Shown: positions 31,960 to 40,543 of the stretch, one piece after another
Position numbering within the stretch: position 1 is the first letter of the stretch
Layout: each line of letters opens with the position of its first letter
Notes under the pieces: generated by a model
Database searches by the model: none
Seen by the model: only the letters and a program-made list of their open reading frames with translations
Told to the model about the DNA's origin: nothing
Program-made: the position numbers and the translations under genes
Assembly: GCA_965120355.1 (NCBI GenBank)
Contig: CBCPMX010000045.1
Span: 1-47,674 of the forward strand
Source: CBCPMX01 sp965120355
GTDB taxonomy: Bacteria > Bacillota > Clostridia > Oscillospirales > Oscillospiraceae
Direction: 5' to 3'
Length of the DNA: 47,674 nt

Positions 31960-34398
31960 TTATGTCTCGCAGTAACGCATCATCATCGTGGCAATCTGCG
32001 CACGAGTGGCGGTGCCGTTGGGCACAATGGTGGTGTCAGTAACCCCAGTGACAATGCCTTGGTCAACTGCCCAGCTCAGGGCATCGACCATGGACGCGCT
32101 GATACTGTCCGCATCAGTGAAGGCGTCCAGCGTATTGGATGCAACTGCAACATCCATATCCTGAGAAATGCTGTAGCGGTACAGAATATCTGCAACTTCC
32201 TCACGGGTAATGGCGGCAGTAGGTGCAAATTCAGTTTCGCTTCTGCCAACAGCGATATCATTTTCGATACACCAGGTCACGGCAGGCGCATACCAGGCGT
32301 TCGCTTCCACATCAGCATAGCTGGCGTCGCCGGAGACTTCAGGACTGCCGGCCAGGTTGTAGATGATCTGGCACATCTGCGCGCGGGTCATGTTGCCATT
32401 GGGATCGAAGGTACCATCCCCCATGCCGCTCATGATGCCGTTTTCAACGGCATACTCGACATAAGTCGCGTACCAGGCGTCAGAAGCCACATCGGTGAAG
32501 AGCTGATCGTCGGAGCCGGTGACAGTTGTGCTGCCGGACAGGCCATAGCCATAGGTGCCGGGCACAGTGGTGTCGGGCTGCCAGACATGGGTAACCATGT
32601 GGTCGGCGTAGTTTTGCAGCGTGGTCTGCAGGTCATCGCCGTAGCCGTAGTTGCCGCTGTTGTAATAGTCGATAATGGCCTGATACTCCGTGCGGGTATC
32701 ATAGTAATCGAACTGCGTGCCGCCGTCGATGACATTGTCAGCTTCCTTGCCGGTGGCAGAAGCCAGATCGGTCAGATCAAGATATTTGGTTTCACCGCTG
32801 ATGGTCAGTGTGATATAGTCATGTCCCTCTTCAGGAACCGTGGAAGAGGCATATTCGGTCAGAATCGTATAGGCGTTGTCATCTACACGGTAGGCGGGCA
32901 GCAGGGTATTGCCGTTGGCCTCCGCTTCGCCGGACAGCGCGTAGACGATGCCCTGCTGAATGGCAGCGACAATGGCATCTTTGTCGTAGACATAGTTTGC
33001 CAGATCCGGCACCCGGTCGTAATCTTCATCCACGGAATCCCAGTTGGAGCCGATGTAATACAGGGCTACGTCAGCGGAGGAAGATTCCTCTACATGGCAG
33101 AACTCGTCCACGGCATACTGGAACATCGCTACGGGGTTGATGGCAGGATTGACTTCCGCCAGTTCTTCAAAGTAGGCGTAAGTCTGGACATAGGGAACCA
33201 GCAGGGGCGTTGTGGGGGCATAGTTGTAGCCGTTGGTGCCGATGGTCACATTGATGGTGTTGGAATCCATGACCAGGGGCATTTCCTCGGCGGTGTAACC
33301 CAGACCGGCCAGTTCCGTCAGGATCTGCTGCTTGTCGGAGCCGGTAGTGCCCTGACCGCCGCCGACGGTGCTGACGGTGGAGTCAGCGGAGTAGCCATAG
33401 CCGCTGGCGCCCAGCATGATCACATCCACGCCCTGCTCCATCAAATCAGACAGCGTGAAGTTACCGGTGAGAAAGTTGAAGTTATAGACCTCTGCATAGA
33501 CGTCCGCGCCGACGTTGCCGACGGTGCCGGGATCCACACAGGTCAGGGTGTATCCGTCGATACTGCCAACATAGGCGGCCGTCTTCTTTTCGATGGTGCC
33601 GTCAGCAATTAGGGAAGCGATGTAGTAGGGGATACCGGCGGAAAACTGTTCCAGGTTCACCGCGATGGTGTATGGGTCGCCATAGCGGGTGGTTTTCTCA
33701 GGATGGGCTTCCAGGTAGGCGCTGAGCGCCTGACCCATTTCCGTCCAGGCATACAGCCGGGAGGTAACGGAACCGGTCTGCACGTCAATGATCAGAGGGC
33801 TGTAGGTTTCGTCGCCTTCCTGATAGAACTCGTCGCCCTCGGTCCAGCTATGTACCAGGTCGATCTGGTCCACAGTCTGGGAGTTAAAGCCGATGATGAC
33901 ATCATTGCGGTAACCGACAGCGTAGCCTACGCCGCCCAGCTCATCCATGGCGACAGAGTAGTTCTGGTTAGCGCCGCCGGAGGAATACAGGCCGTTGGGG
34001 TTATTCAAAGTATTGCCCAGGGCTGCATAATAGGTACCCTCAGGCAATTCACGGCCCTCCGCGGCTTCGCCGGGGTCGGTCATGCGCTCATAATCGGGAT
34101 ACAGATAGTTGAAGTTCCAGATGTAAGGATCCGGGTTTTCGTTGACGGACGTGCCGCCGAGGTACTGCAGGCCGGTAAACATATTACCGCCCACCACGTT
34201 GATGCCGAAAATCAGGGGAATTTCGGAAGCGGCGCGCTGTGTCAGCGTGGTCAGTACGTTGGCAGAGCTGGTGACGTCCATTGGCTCTTCCGGCGTTGTG
34301 AAGGTAAAGCTGCTGTCTGCCAGTGCAGTGGTGGCAAACAGACTGACCAGCATACACAGGACAAGCGCAATACTCAACAGTTTTTTCAGTTTACGCAT
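31960..34398 (-). CDS. Secreted SLH-domain surface protein, candidate receptor
   Basis: 812 aa from the ATG at 34398, after AGGAG with long spacing. The signal peptide (MRKLKKLLSIALVLCMLVSL, cleaved near TALA-DSS) is followed by about 590 residues of unfamiliar sequence. Three S-layer homology domains come next, at about 631-684, 692-742 and 757-812, with the TRAQM, TREEV and TRAQI motifs that bind pyruvylated cell-wall polymer. Parts of the middle resemble class III binding proteins, for example FTLSDLMEQGVDVIMLGASG and TLTELAGLGY-like stretches, but the similarity is weak. It lies between the ATPase and binding-protein genes of a FecCD importer, so it may capture ligand at the wall. Confidence 0.85.
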   Translation of the reverse strand: MRKLKKLLSIALVLCMLVSLFATTALADSSFTFTTPEEPMDVTSSANVLTTLTQRAASEIPLIFGINVVGGNMFTGLQYLGGTSVNENPDPYIWNFNYLYPDYERMTDPGEAAEGRELPEGTYYAALGNTLNNPNGLYSSGGANQNYSVAMDELGGVGYAVGYRNDVIIGFNSQTVDQIDLVHSWTEGDEFYQEGDETYSPLIIDVQTGSVTSRLYAWTEMGQALSAYLEAHPEKTTRYGDPYTIAVNLEQFSAGIPYYIASLIADGTIEKKTAAYVGSIDGYTLTCVDPGTVGNVGADVYAEVYNFNFLTGNFTLSDLMEQGVDVIMLGASGYGYSADSTVSTVGGGQGTTGSDKQQILTELAGLGYTAEEMPLVMDSNTINVTIGTNGYNYAPTTPLLVPYVQTYAYFEELAEVNPAINPVAMFQYAVDEFCHVEESSSADVALYYIGSNWDSVDEDYDRVPDLANYVYDKDAIVAAIQQGIVYALSGEAEANGNTLLPAYRVDDNAYTILTEYASSTVPEEGHDYITLTISGETKYLDLTDLASATGKEADNVIDGGTQFDYYDTRTEYQAIIDYYNSGNYGYGDDLQTTLQNYADHMVTHVWQPDTTVPGTYGYGLSGSTTVTGSDDQLFTDVASDAWYATYVEYAVENGIMSGMGDGTFDPNGNMTRAQMCQIIYNLAGSPEVSGDASYADVEANAWYAPAVTWCIENDIAVGRSETEFAPTAAITREEVADILYRYSISQDMDVAVASNTLDAFTDADSISASMVDALSWAVDQGIVTGVTDTTIVPNGTATRAQIATMMMRYCET

Positions 34399-34610
34399 AG
34401 TGTTTGTCAATCTCCTTTTACAATGTTCTATGGAAGCTCTGAATCGACTGGCAGCGCTGGTGGCGGGGATTTTGGCGCCAATTGCAGCTGGAAACCAGAA
34501 ATTGCCGAATAAAATTTTATGCTTCAAGCACAAAATGGAAAGAAAATCCGGCCGCAGCCGCAGACAATGGATTCACAGGTTCCTGATAAACAACGGCAGA
34601 GCACCGCTAT
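34399..34610 (-). other. Intergenic between ATPase and SLH genes
   Basis: 212 bases with an AT-rich patch (AAAATTTTATTCGG on the minus strand) but no -10/-35 pair I would defend. No terminator is visible, so the ATPase message may read through. Confidence 0.3.
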
Positions 34611-35405
34611 TTACATTGGGGACTGCGCCAGCAACGGCGCACACATCCGGACCAGACGGTTATTTCGGTCATAAAATTCCACAACCCGGACGTCGATTCC
34701 ATAGACCTCCCGCATGGTCCGTTCGGTGATAATCTGGGGCGCGGGGCCAAAGGACATGGCGCCGTCCTGGCGCAGCAGCGCCACATTTGCGTCGCACAAA
34801 AATGCCTGATCCGGGGAGTGGGTGGTCATAATGATGCCGTATCCTTTGTCCCGCAGGGCACGGATGCGGCTGATGACACGGACCATGTTGCCATAGTCCA
34901 GATTGGCAGTGGGTTCGTCCATCACCAACCATTTCGGCTGCTGGGCAAGCGCCCGGGCCACCATTACCAGCTGCCGCTCACCGCCGGATACGTCAGTATA
35001 TGGACGTTCAGCCAAGTGTGCAATGCCCATATCGTTCATGGCCTCCATTGCGACGCTATAGTCCAGACGGGAGAGCTTGCCGGTATATCCGGCGCGGCTG
35101 ATGCGGCCCGTGATCACTACGTCCTTGACCTGATAGGGAAAAGGCGGCTGATGCTCTTGGGAGACATAGGCCAAATGGCGGGCCAGCTTTGCCGCAGTCC
35201 AGTGCGCAGTGTCTTCGCCATCAATGAGAATCTGGCCTTCCATCGGCTTTAATAAGCCCAAAATGGTCTTAAACAGTGTGGTTTTGCCAACGCCGTTGGG
35301 ACCGAGCAGGCAGCAGATCTCACCGGTGCAGACCGTAAAACTGACCCTGTGTAGCACCGGGCGCTTTTCGTAACCGCAGGCGAGGTTTCGGATCTCCAGT
35401 TTCAC
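34611..35405 (-). CDS. ABC transporter ATP-binding protein (FecE-like)
   Basis: 264 aa from a GTG start at 35405, seven bases after GGAGG; a longer frame upstream crosses the attenuator and is unlikely. Walker A is GPNGVGKTT (residues 35-43), the signature is VSGGERQ, Walker B is WLVMDEPT and the switch histidine is in MTTHSP. The FecE/BtuD/FhuC type is clear from the order and from LAYVSQEH with the Q-loop glutamine. It is the first gene of the SLH-FecCD-MoxR-MoeA cluster and probably energises the two permeases at 27.5-29.9 kb. Confidence 0.93.
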   Translation of the reverse strand: MKLEIRNLACGYEKRPVLHRVSFTVCTGEICCLLGPNGVGKTTLFKTILGLLKPMEGQILIDGEDTAHWTAAKLARHLAYVSQEHQPPFPYQVKDVVITGRISRAGYTGKLSRLDYSVAMEAMNDMGIAHLAERPYTDVSGGERQLVMVARALAQQPKWLVMDEPTANLDYGNMVRVISRIRALRDKGYGIIMTTHSPDQAFLCDANVALLRQDGAMSFGPAPQIITERTMREVYGIDVRVVEFYDRNNRLVRMCAPLLAQSPM

Positions 35406-35420
35406 AGTGTTTCCTCCCGG

Positions 35421-35460
35421 AAAATAAAGAAAACAGACCGATTCAAAAGGAACCGGCCTG
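35421..35460 (-). terminator. Attenuator just upstream of the ATPase start
   Basis: On the minus strand an 11-pair stem (CAGGCCGGTTC with GAATCGGTCTG, two G-U) and an A/T-rich run TTTTCTTTATTTT end 15 bases before the GTG start. A terminator inside a leader implies conditional read-through. Confidence 0.7.
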
Positions 35461-35820
35461 CGGGAGAGCAACATCATAACACCAGGGTCAAACAAATCAC
35501 TTCAGCGGCGGGCATCTGTACAGCAGAGCCAGCAACAGCATTGGCGACAGAACCAGTGGCTGGAGATTTCCAATAGAATGGGCCAGCACCGGAAGTGAGT
35601 TCAAACCCTGTTACGGCCTGCATACAGTACAGGCCGCAGCGCATTTCGTTTCCTTTTCAAACACGGAAGGGTATTTGGTTTCCTACACACCCCAGTGCGC
35701 AGATTATGCAGAGGGCAATCTGCGCAGGTCAAACCACCTTGGGAAAGTCCTTTAGGCGGAGAGACTCAGAAACGGTCTATTCAGTTTTGGTCAGAAATTG
35801 AAATCTTGCCATTACAGCAT
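35461..35820 (-). promoter_or_regulatory. Long structured leader of the ATPase-SLH operon
   Basis: About 360 bases between the predicted promoter and the attenuator. Visible structures are a 10-pair stem TGCGCAGATT/AATCTGCGCA, a seven-pair stem CGGCCTG/CAGGCCG, and GGAA-containing internal segments. I tried to fit the cobalamin, Moco, T-box and TPP consensus sequences, and none fits. It may be an unrecognised riboswitch, or the relic of a gene, since two short minus frames look protein-like here. Confidence 0.5.
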
Positions 35821-35849
35821 ATGATAAAATTTCATACCTTCATTGTAAA
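35821..35849 (-). promoter_or_regulatory. Putative sigma-A promoter for the ATPase-SLH operon
   Basis: On the minus strand TTTACA (35849-35844), a 17-base spacer and TATCAT (35826-35821). Confidence 0.55.
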
Positions 35850-36052
35850 TCTTATTCAGAAAAAAGCAAGAGGGTGGGTGACAACGATTTCTCTGGGGGA
35901 TTACAACCTAAAAACTTGAAAAAGAAGGAAAACAGAGCGGGCATAGCCGCCAGTTCCGCGCCGGGCTCCTGACTGGGGCATTGGGACTGCTTCTGGATAA
36001 AGTGCATAAAAATGAGCTTCATGTAATGCTGCAAAATTGTTATGAAATACAG
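35850..36052. other. Intergenic between two divergent importer operons
   Basis: About 200 bases of AT-richer sequence with no gene or RNA that I recognise. The whole spacer between the two ABC operons is 820 bases. Confidence 0.4.
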
Positions 36053-36082
36053 TTGCATATGGCTAACCCTATATGCTAGAAT
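36053..36082 (+). promoter_or_regulatory. Putative promoter with embedded inverted repeat
   Basis: TTGCAT (36053-36058), an 18-base spacer and TAGAAT (36077-36082). GCATAT (36055-36060) and ATATGC (36071-36076) form an inverted repeat that flanks GGCTAACC, a sequence similar to DtxR/IdeR half-sites. Confidence 0.5.
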
Positions 36083-36176
36083 AAGTGCACAACGTGCGAT
36101 GCAATGAGTACGCACAGACACTCCGTATGCATGTAAGGCCAGTTCTCATTGTATGGCGCGCAGTTTTTTGCAAGTT

Positions 36177-36192
36177 GTTAGCGGAAGCTAAC
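36177..36192. promoter_or_regulatory. DtxR-like inverted repeat in the 5' leader
   Basis: GTTAGC, four bases and GCTAAC, followed by TAA. It lies 35 bases before the first permease codon and after the promoter. DtxR-family iron repressors bind sites rich in TTAGGTTAG and CTAACCTAA half-sites, which this resembles. The assignment is tentative. Confidence 0.45.
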
Positions 36193-36226
36193 TAAAACGG
36201 AGTTTTGCCGGAAGGGAGGAATCTCC

Positions 36227-37246
36227 ATCAAACGATACGGTGTTACCATCATTTTGGCTGTGGTACTGCTGGTGCTGTCCATCTGGTCGCTGTTCATCGG
36301 CGTGTTGGATGTCAGCGTAACTGGGCTGGTGAGCGGCGATTTGGAGCAGCTGGAAGTCTTTTTGATCTCCCGCTTGCCGCGGCTGCTGGCGATTTTGTGT
36401 ACCGGCGTAGGTATGAGCATTGCGGGATTGATTATGCAGCAGCTGTGCATGAACAAGTTTGTCTCACCTACCACCGGCGCAACGATTTCTTCGGCGCAGT
36501 TCGGGATTTTGCTGGCGCTGCTGTTCATGCCCAGCTCTACGCTGTGGGGAAGAGCGATCTTTGCGTTTATCTTCGCAATTCTTGGTACCTGGATTTTTGT
36601 CTGGTTCATTCAGCGGATTCAGTTTAAGGACGTAGTCATGGTTCCGCTGGTGGGCATTATGTTTGGCAATGTGATCGGAGGCATTACCAACTATCTGGCC
36701 TATAAGTATGAAATGACGCAGGCACTGTCCACCTGGCTGGTGGGGCACTTCTCCATGGTGCTGCGTGGGCGGTATGAAATTGTGTACCTGGTGGTCCCGC
36801 TGGTCATTTTGGCATTTCTCTTTGCCAATCACTTTAATATAGTGGGCATGGGTAAGGACTTTTCCAAGAATCTTGGCGTTCACTACAACTTTGTGCTGTT
36901 TCTCGGGCTGACCATTGCAGCCATGATCACTGCTTCCGTGGTGGTGGTTGTGGGATCCATTTCCTACATAGGACTGATTGTGCCCAATATTGTGGCCATG
37001 TTTAAAGGGGACAAGATTCGAGGAACGTTGGTAGATACGGCGCTGTTCGGAGCGATCTTTGTCCTGGCGTGCGACATGATTGGCCGGGTGGCTATTTATC
37101 CTTATGAACTGCCCATTGAATTGATTGTGGGGATTCTCGGAAGCATTATTTTCGTAGCTATGCTGATTTACCGGCTGAACCATGGCCGGAAAGCCGTAAA
37201 TCTGCGAAGCCTGTTCTCCGGCAAGAAAGGAGGAGAGGCCCCGTGA
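36227..37246 (+). CDS. FecCD-type siderophore ABC permease, first of pair
   Basis: 339 aa if translation starts at the ATC codon at 36227, seven bases after GGGAGG, giving (M)KRYGVTIILAVVLLVLS. No ATG, GTG or TTG lies at a suitable distance; the next candidate is TTG at 36254 (330 aa). Helices and motifs are typical: LPRLLAILCTGVGMSIAGLIMQQLCMNKFVSPTTGAT and GSISYIGLIVPNIVAMFKG. With the next three genes it makes a permease-permease-ATPase-binding protein order like yclNOPQ or ceuBCDE. These take up catecholate-type siderophores. The stop overlaps the next start (GTGA). Confidence 0.9.
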   Translation: MKRYGVTIILAVVLLVLSIWSLFIGVLDVSVTGLVSGDLEQLEVFLISRLPRLLAILCTGVGMSIAGLIMQQLCMNKFVSPTTGATISSAQFGILLALLFMPSSTLWGRAIFAFIFAILGTWIFVWFIQRIQFKDVVMVPLVGIMFGNVIGGITNYLAYKYEMTQALSTWLVGHFSMVLRGRYEIVYLVVPLVILAFLFANHFNIVGMGKDFSKNLGVHYNFVLFLGLTIAAMITASVVVVVGSISYIGLIVPNIVAMFKGDKIRGTLVDTALFGAIFVLACDMIGRVAIYPYELPIELIVGILGSIIFVAMLIYRLNHGRKAVNLRSLFSGKKGGEAP

Positions 37247-38220
37247 ATTTAAGAGCAGTTCGCGCCAACCGGCGCAAGTTGCTGATTATGGCTGTGCTGG
37301 TGCTGCTGTGTGCAGCAGGGTATATGCTGGTGGAAGTGAACTTTGGAAATGCGAAGCTCTTCCGGTATGCCATGAAAATCCGCACGCCCAAACTGATTGT
37401 CATGCTCATTACGGCTTTTGCCATCGGCGGCGCGTCCATTGTGTTTCAGTCCATTATCAACAACACCATCGTTACGCCCTGCCTGCTGGGAATGAACTCC
37501 CTGTATACCCTGATCCATACGGCGGTGGTCTTTGTGGCCGGGTCCACCAGCATACTGGCCAACAATGCCAATTATGCGTTTGCTGTGGATTTGGTGCTGA
37601 TGGGTTTGGTGGCCACGGTGATCTACAGCTATCTGTTCAAAAAGACCCACAGTAATGTGCTATACATCCTGTTGATCGGCACGGTACTCTCCTCATTCTT
37701 TTCCAGTATTCAGAGTACCTTGACCCGTGTGATGGATCCCAACGAATACGACAATCTTCTGGCGACGCTGGTGGCCAGCTTCAGCAACATCAATACGGAA
37801 ATTATTATTTTCTCTGTCATCGTTCTGGCGGCCATTATCTTTGCCCTGCGCAAAGAACTGGCACTGCTGGATGTGCTGACCTTGGGAAAGGATCAGGCAA
37901 TTAATCTGGGCGTGGACTATGACAAAAGCATCCGGAAGCTGCTGCTGGGTGTAACGCTGTGCATCGCTGTAGCGACGGCGATGGTGGGGCCCATCTCGTT
38001 TTTGGGACTGATCATTGCGAACCTGTCGCGGCAGCTGCTGAAGACCTACCGGCATACCCAGCTGATTCTTGGGTCTGCGCTGTTTGGGATGATTGTGCTG
38101 GTGGGAGGACAGCTGCTGGTGGAGCATGTCTATTCTTACTCCATTCCTGTCAGCGTGTTTATCACCATTGGCGGCGGCGTGTATTTCCTGTATTTGCTTT
38201 TGACAAAAAGGAGGACATGA
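37243..38220 (+). CDS. FecCD-type siderophore ABC permease, second of pair
   Basis: 325 aa from GTG at 37243 after AGGAGAGG. Segments typical of the family are TPKLIVMLITAFAIGGASIVFQSIINNTIVTPCLLGMNSLY and GPISFLGLIIANLSRQLLKTY. The VVVGSISY-type G-P-I-S/F-L-G-L motif is the ATPase contact loop. It is coupled to the first permease, and to the ATPase by an ATGA overlap at its stop. It probably pairs with the 36227 gene as a heterodimer. Confidence 0.93.
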   Translation: MNLRAVRANRRKLLIMAVLVLLCAAGYMLVEVNFGNAKLFRYAMKIRTPKLIVMLITAFAIGGASIVFQSIINNTIVTPCLLGMNSLYTLIHTAVVFVAGSTSILANNANYAFAVDLVLMGLVATVIYSYLFKKTHSNVLYILLIGTVLSSFFSSIQSTLTRVMDPNEYDNLLATLVASFSNINTEIIIFSVIVLAAIIFALRKELALLDVLTLGKDQAINLGVDYDKSIRKLLLGVTLCIAVATAMVGPISFLGLIIANLSRQLLKTYRHTQLILGSALFGMIVLVGGQLLVEHVYSYSIPVSVFITIGGGVYFLYLLLTKRRT

Positions 38221-38222
38221 GT

Positions 38223-38975
38223 ATGCATGTGAAAGATCTATGCAAGCAGTATGATGGCAAAACTGTCGTTGATTCTGTCAGCTTTGAGATTCCAAAAGCC
38301 AAAGTCATTTCCCTCATCGGCCCCAACGGTGCCGGCAAATCCACGGTTATGGGGATTATTTCCCGCCTCATTGCCCGTGACGGCGGCGAAGTAGAATTCG
38401 AAGGGAATGACATCACCAAATGGAAAAGCAAAGATTTAGCCAAACGGCTGGCCATCCTGACGCAGACCAACAATGTGCAGATGAAACTGACGGTGCGGGA
38501 ATTGGTGAACTTTGGCCGCTTTCCCTATTCCGGCGGCCGCCTGACAGCGGAGGACAAGGCGATTATTGACAAAGCCATTGCCTATATGGAGCTGGAGCCG
38601 TTTGCGGATCAGTTCATAGACGAACTGTCCGGCGGCCAGCGGCAGCGGGCTTATATCGCCATGGTCATCGCACAGGATACGGAATATATTCTCCTGGATG
38701 AACCCACGAACAATCTGGACATCTATCATGCCACCAACATGATGAAGATTGTCCGCCGCCTGTGCGACGAGCTGGGCAAGACGGTGATCCTGGTGCTGCA
38801 TGAAATCAACTATGCGGCTTTTTATTCCGATTATATCTGTGCCTTTGTGGATGGGAAAGTTGCGAAATTTGGTACCGTAGAGGAGGTGATGACCAAGCAG
38901 ACCCTGTCGCAGATCTATCATGTAGACTTTGAGATCCTGCAAATCCAGGGCAAACCCCTGTCAATCTATTATTGA
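38223..38975 (+). CDS. Siderophore ABC transporter ATP-binding protein
   Basis: 250 aa. The ATG at 38223 is eight bases after GGAGG; an ATG two codons earlier overlaps the permease stop. Walker A is GPNGAGKST (33-41), the signature is LSGGQRQRAYIAMV, Walker B is EYILLDEPT and the H-loop is VLHEIN. The sequence resembles YclP/FatE-type importer ATPases, including GRFPYSGGRLT after the Q-loop and a C-terminal QIYHVDFEILQI segment. Confidence 0.94.
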   Translation: MHVKDLCKQYDGKTVVDSVSFEIPKAKVISLIGPNGAGKSTVMGIISRLIARDGGEVEFEGNDITKWKSKDLAKRLAILTQTNNVQMKLTVRELVNFGRFPYSGGRLTAEDKAIIDKAIAYMELEPFADQFIDELSGGQRQRAYIAMVIAQDTEYILLDEPTNNLDIYHATNMMKIVRRLCDELGKTVILVLHEINYAAFYSDYICAFVDGKVAKFGTVEEVMTKQTLSQIYHVDFEILQIQGKPLSIYY

Positions 38976-39015
38976 TCCACATTGTTTTCAGTACTTTTTA
39001 AAAAAAGGAGCAAGC

Positions 39016-40170
39016 ATGAATATGAAAAAACTCACATCCATCCTTCTGTGTATGGCGATGTTGCTGGCCATGGCCGCTTGCGGCAGTTCCACTGAGACCA
39101 CTGAAACCGCGGAGGAAAGCGCCGTAGAAGAAACTGCCGTGGAAGAAACAGCTGCCGAAGAAAGCGCTGCGTCCGAGGAAGCTGCGGACGCTGAAGAGAG
39201 CGAGGAGCAGGAAGAGACGGCGCAGAGCGAAGAGACAGAGTCCGCCGCCGAGGAACCAGAGCCTTCGGAAGAAACCGCCGAAGCCGCTCCAGAGAGCATT
39301 GTGATCACAGCACTGGATGGGACTGGGACAGAAGCACAGATTGAAGTTCCCTATGACCCGCAGCGTATTGCGATTTTGGATATGGCCGCTCTGGATATCC
39401 TGGATAATCTGGGCCTGGGTGACCGGGTGGTTGGTTCCGCCAGTACGTCCCTGGAATATCTCCAGGACTATATGGACGATGATTCTATTGAGAATTTGGG
39501 TACCATCAAGGAAGCTGACCTGGAGGCCGTCATGGCTTGTGAGCCGGATATTATCTTTATTGGCGGCCGCTTGAGCAGTTCCTATGATGCGCTGAGTGAG
39601 ATCGCGCCGGTGGTATATCTGGCCACAGACAGCGAGCTGGGGGTAGTGGAGAGCACCCGGAACATTGCGAACACCATCGCCTCTATCTTTGGGCTGGAGG
39701 ATCAGGTTGCAGAGATGATGGCCGGCTTTGACAGCCGCATTGAAACGCTGGCGGCCTTTGCTGAAGGAAAGACCGCTGTGGTGGGCATGTGCACCAGCGG
39801 CAGCTTCAATATGCTGGGCAATGACGGACGCTGCTCCATAATTGGCCGGGAGATTGGCTTTGACAATCTGAGCGAGACGCTGACTGCTGACAGCGGCACT
39901 TCTACCCATGGCAATGAGGCTTCTTTCGAGCTGGTGGTGCAGCTGGAGCCTGACTACATTTTTGTAATGGATCGTGATGCCGCCATTGGGACAGATGGTG
40001 CGCAGCTGGCCCAGGAGATCATGGAAAATGAACTGATTATGAGCACCAGTGCCTATCAGAACGGCAATATTGTCTATCTGGCTCACCCCGCTGTGTGGTA
40101 TACGGCAGAGGGCGGTATTTCGGCGCTGGATACCATGCTCTCTGACTTGGAAAGCGCGCTGCTGCAGTGA
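39016..40170 (+). CDS. Siderophore-binding lipoprotein (class III SBP)
   Basis: 384 aa. A signal peptide with lipobox MAAC (C24 by my count) is followed by a highly acidic, glutamate/alanine-rich linker of about 70 residues. A helical-backbone binding domain follows from about residue 95. Its standard segments are PQRIAILDMAALDILDNLGLGDRVVG, then LEAVMACEPDIIFIGGR, and LGNDGRCSIIGREIGFDNL. The order matches FatB/YclQ/CeuE-type proteins. The ATG at 39016 follows AAAGGAG. It closes the operon and is followed by a terminator at 40283. The siderophore cannot be named. Confidence 0.92.
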   Translation: MNMKKLTSILLCMAMLLAMAACGSSTETTETAEESAVEETAVEETAAEESAASEEAADAEESEEQEETAQSEETESAAEEPEPSEETAEAAPESIVITALDGTGTEAQIEVPYDPQRIAILDMAALDILDNLGLGDRVVGSASTSLEYLQDYMDDDSIENLGTIKEADLEAVMACEPDIIFIGGRLSSSYDALSEIAPVVYLATDSELGVVESTRNIANTIASIFGLEDQVAEMMAGFDSRIETLAAFAEGKTAVVGMCTSGSFNMLGNDGRCSIIGREIGFDNLSETLTADSGTSTHGNEASFELVVQLEPDYIFVMDRDAAIGTDGAQLAQEIMENELIMSTSAYQNGNIVYLAHPAVWYTAEGGISALDTMLSDLESALLQ

Positions 40171-40282
40171 GTTTGTATCATTCGGATCAGACGCTTCGTT
40201 CCCATAAGCACAACCTGCGCAGATCCGCATAAATACGGGACTTTTCAAATCTAAAGACAAGTAAACGGCGCTATAATCACAC

Positions 40283-40330
40283 AAAGACGCTTTTTTCGTT
40301 CATCTGCAGCGAGAAAAGCGTCTTTTTTAT
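40283..40330 (+). terminator. Terminator of the siderophore import operon
   Basis: A 12-pair stem AAAGACGCTTTT / AAAAGCGTCTTT with a long loop, then a TTTATT run, 113 bases after the last stop codon. The other bases of 40171-40543 show nothing else. Confidence 0.85.
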
Positions 40331-40543
40331 TCCCGGCGCAGAAAGATGGAGACGCCATGTATTTCACTTCCGGCAGCAGATGCGCCAGATAGCGGGGAAC
40401 GCTGGGCAGCGGCGCGGCAGTATGGCAGAGAAAATCAAGTTTCCGGCAGGCTGAAATACGGTAGATTTGTTTAAAAGTTTCTGGTATACTTTTTATAGAA
40501 GCAGAACGGCAAATTTGACTTTGACAAAGGAGAGAGATTGATA

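Noticed and set aside
31957..33612. A 551-codon plus-strand frame opposite the SLH gene
   Set aside because: Antisense shadow of the SLH-domain gene, whose signal peptide and SLH repeats are unmistakable.
35600..35650. A GGGTTTGAACTC sequence on the minus strand resembling a tRNA T-loop
   Set aside because: No acceptor, D or anticodon stem can be formed around it.
35520..35660. GCCACTG and GGAA-like sequences in the ATPase leader, suggestive of a cobalamin riboswitch
   Set aside because: The order of the conserved blocks is wrong and the B12 box (GCCAGGAGACCTGCC type) is absent, so I do not call it.
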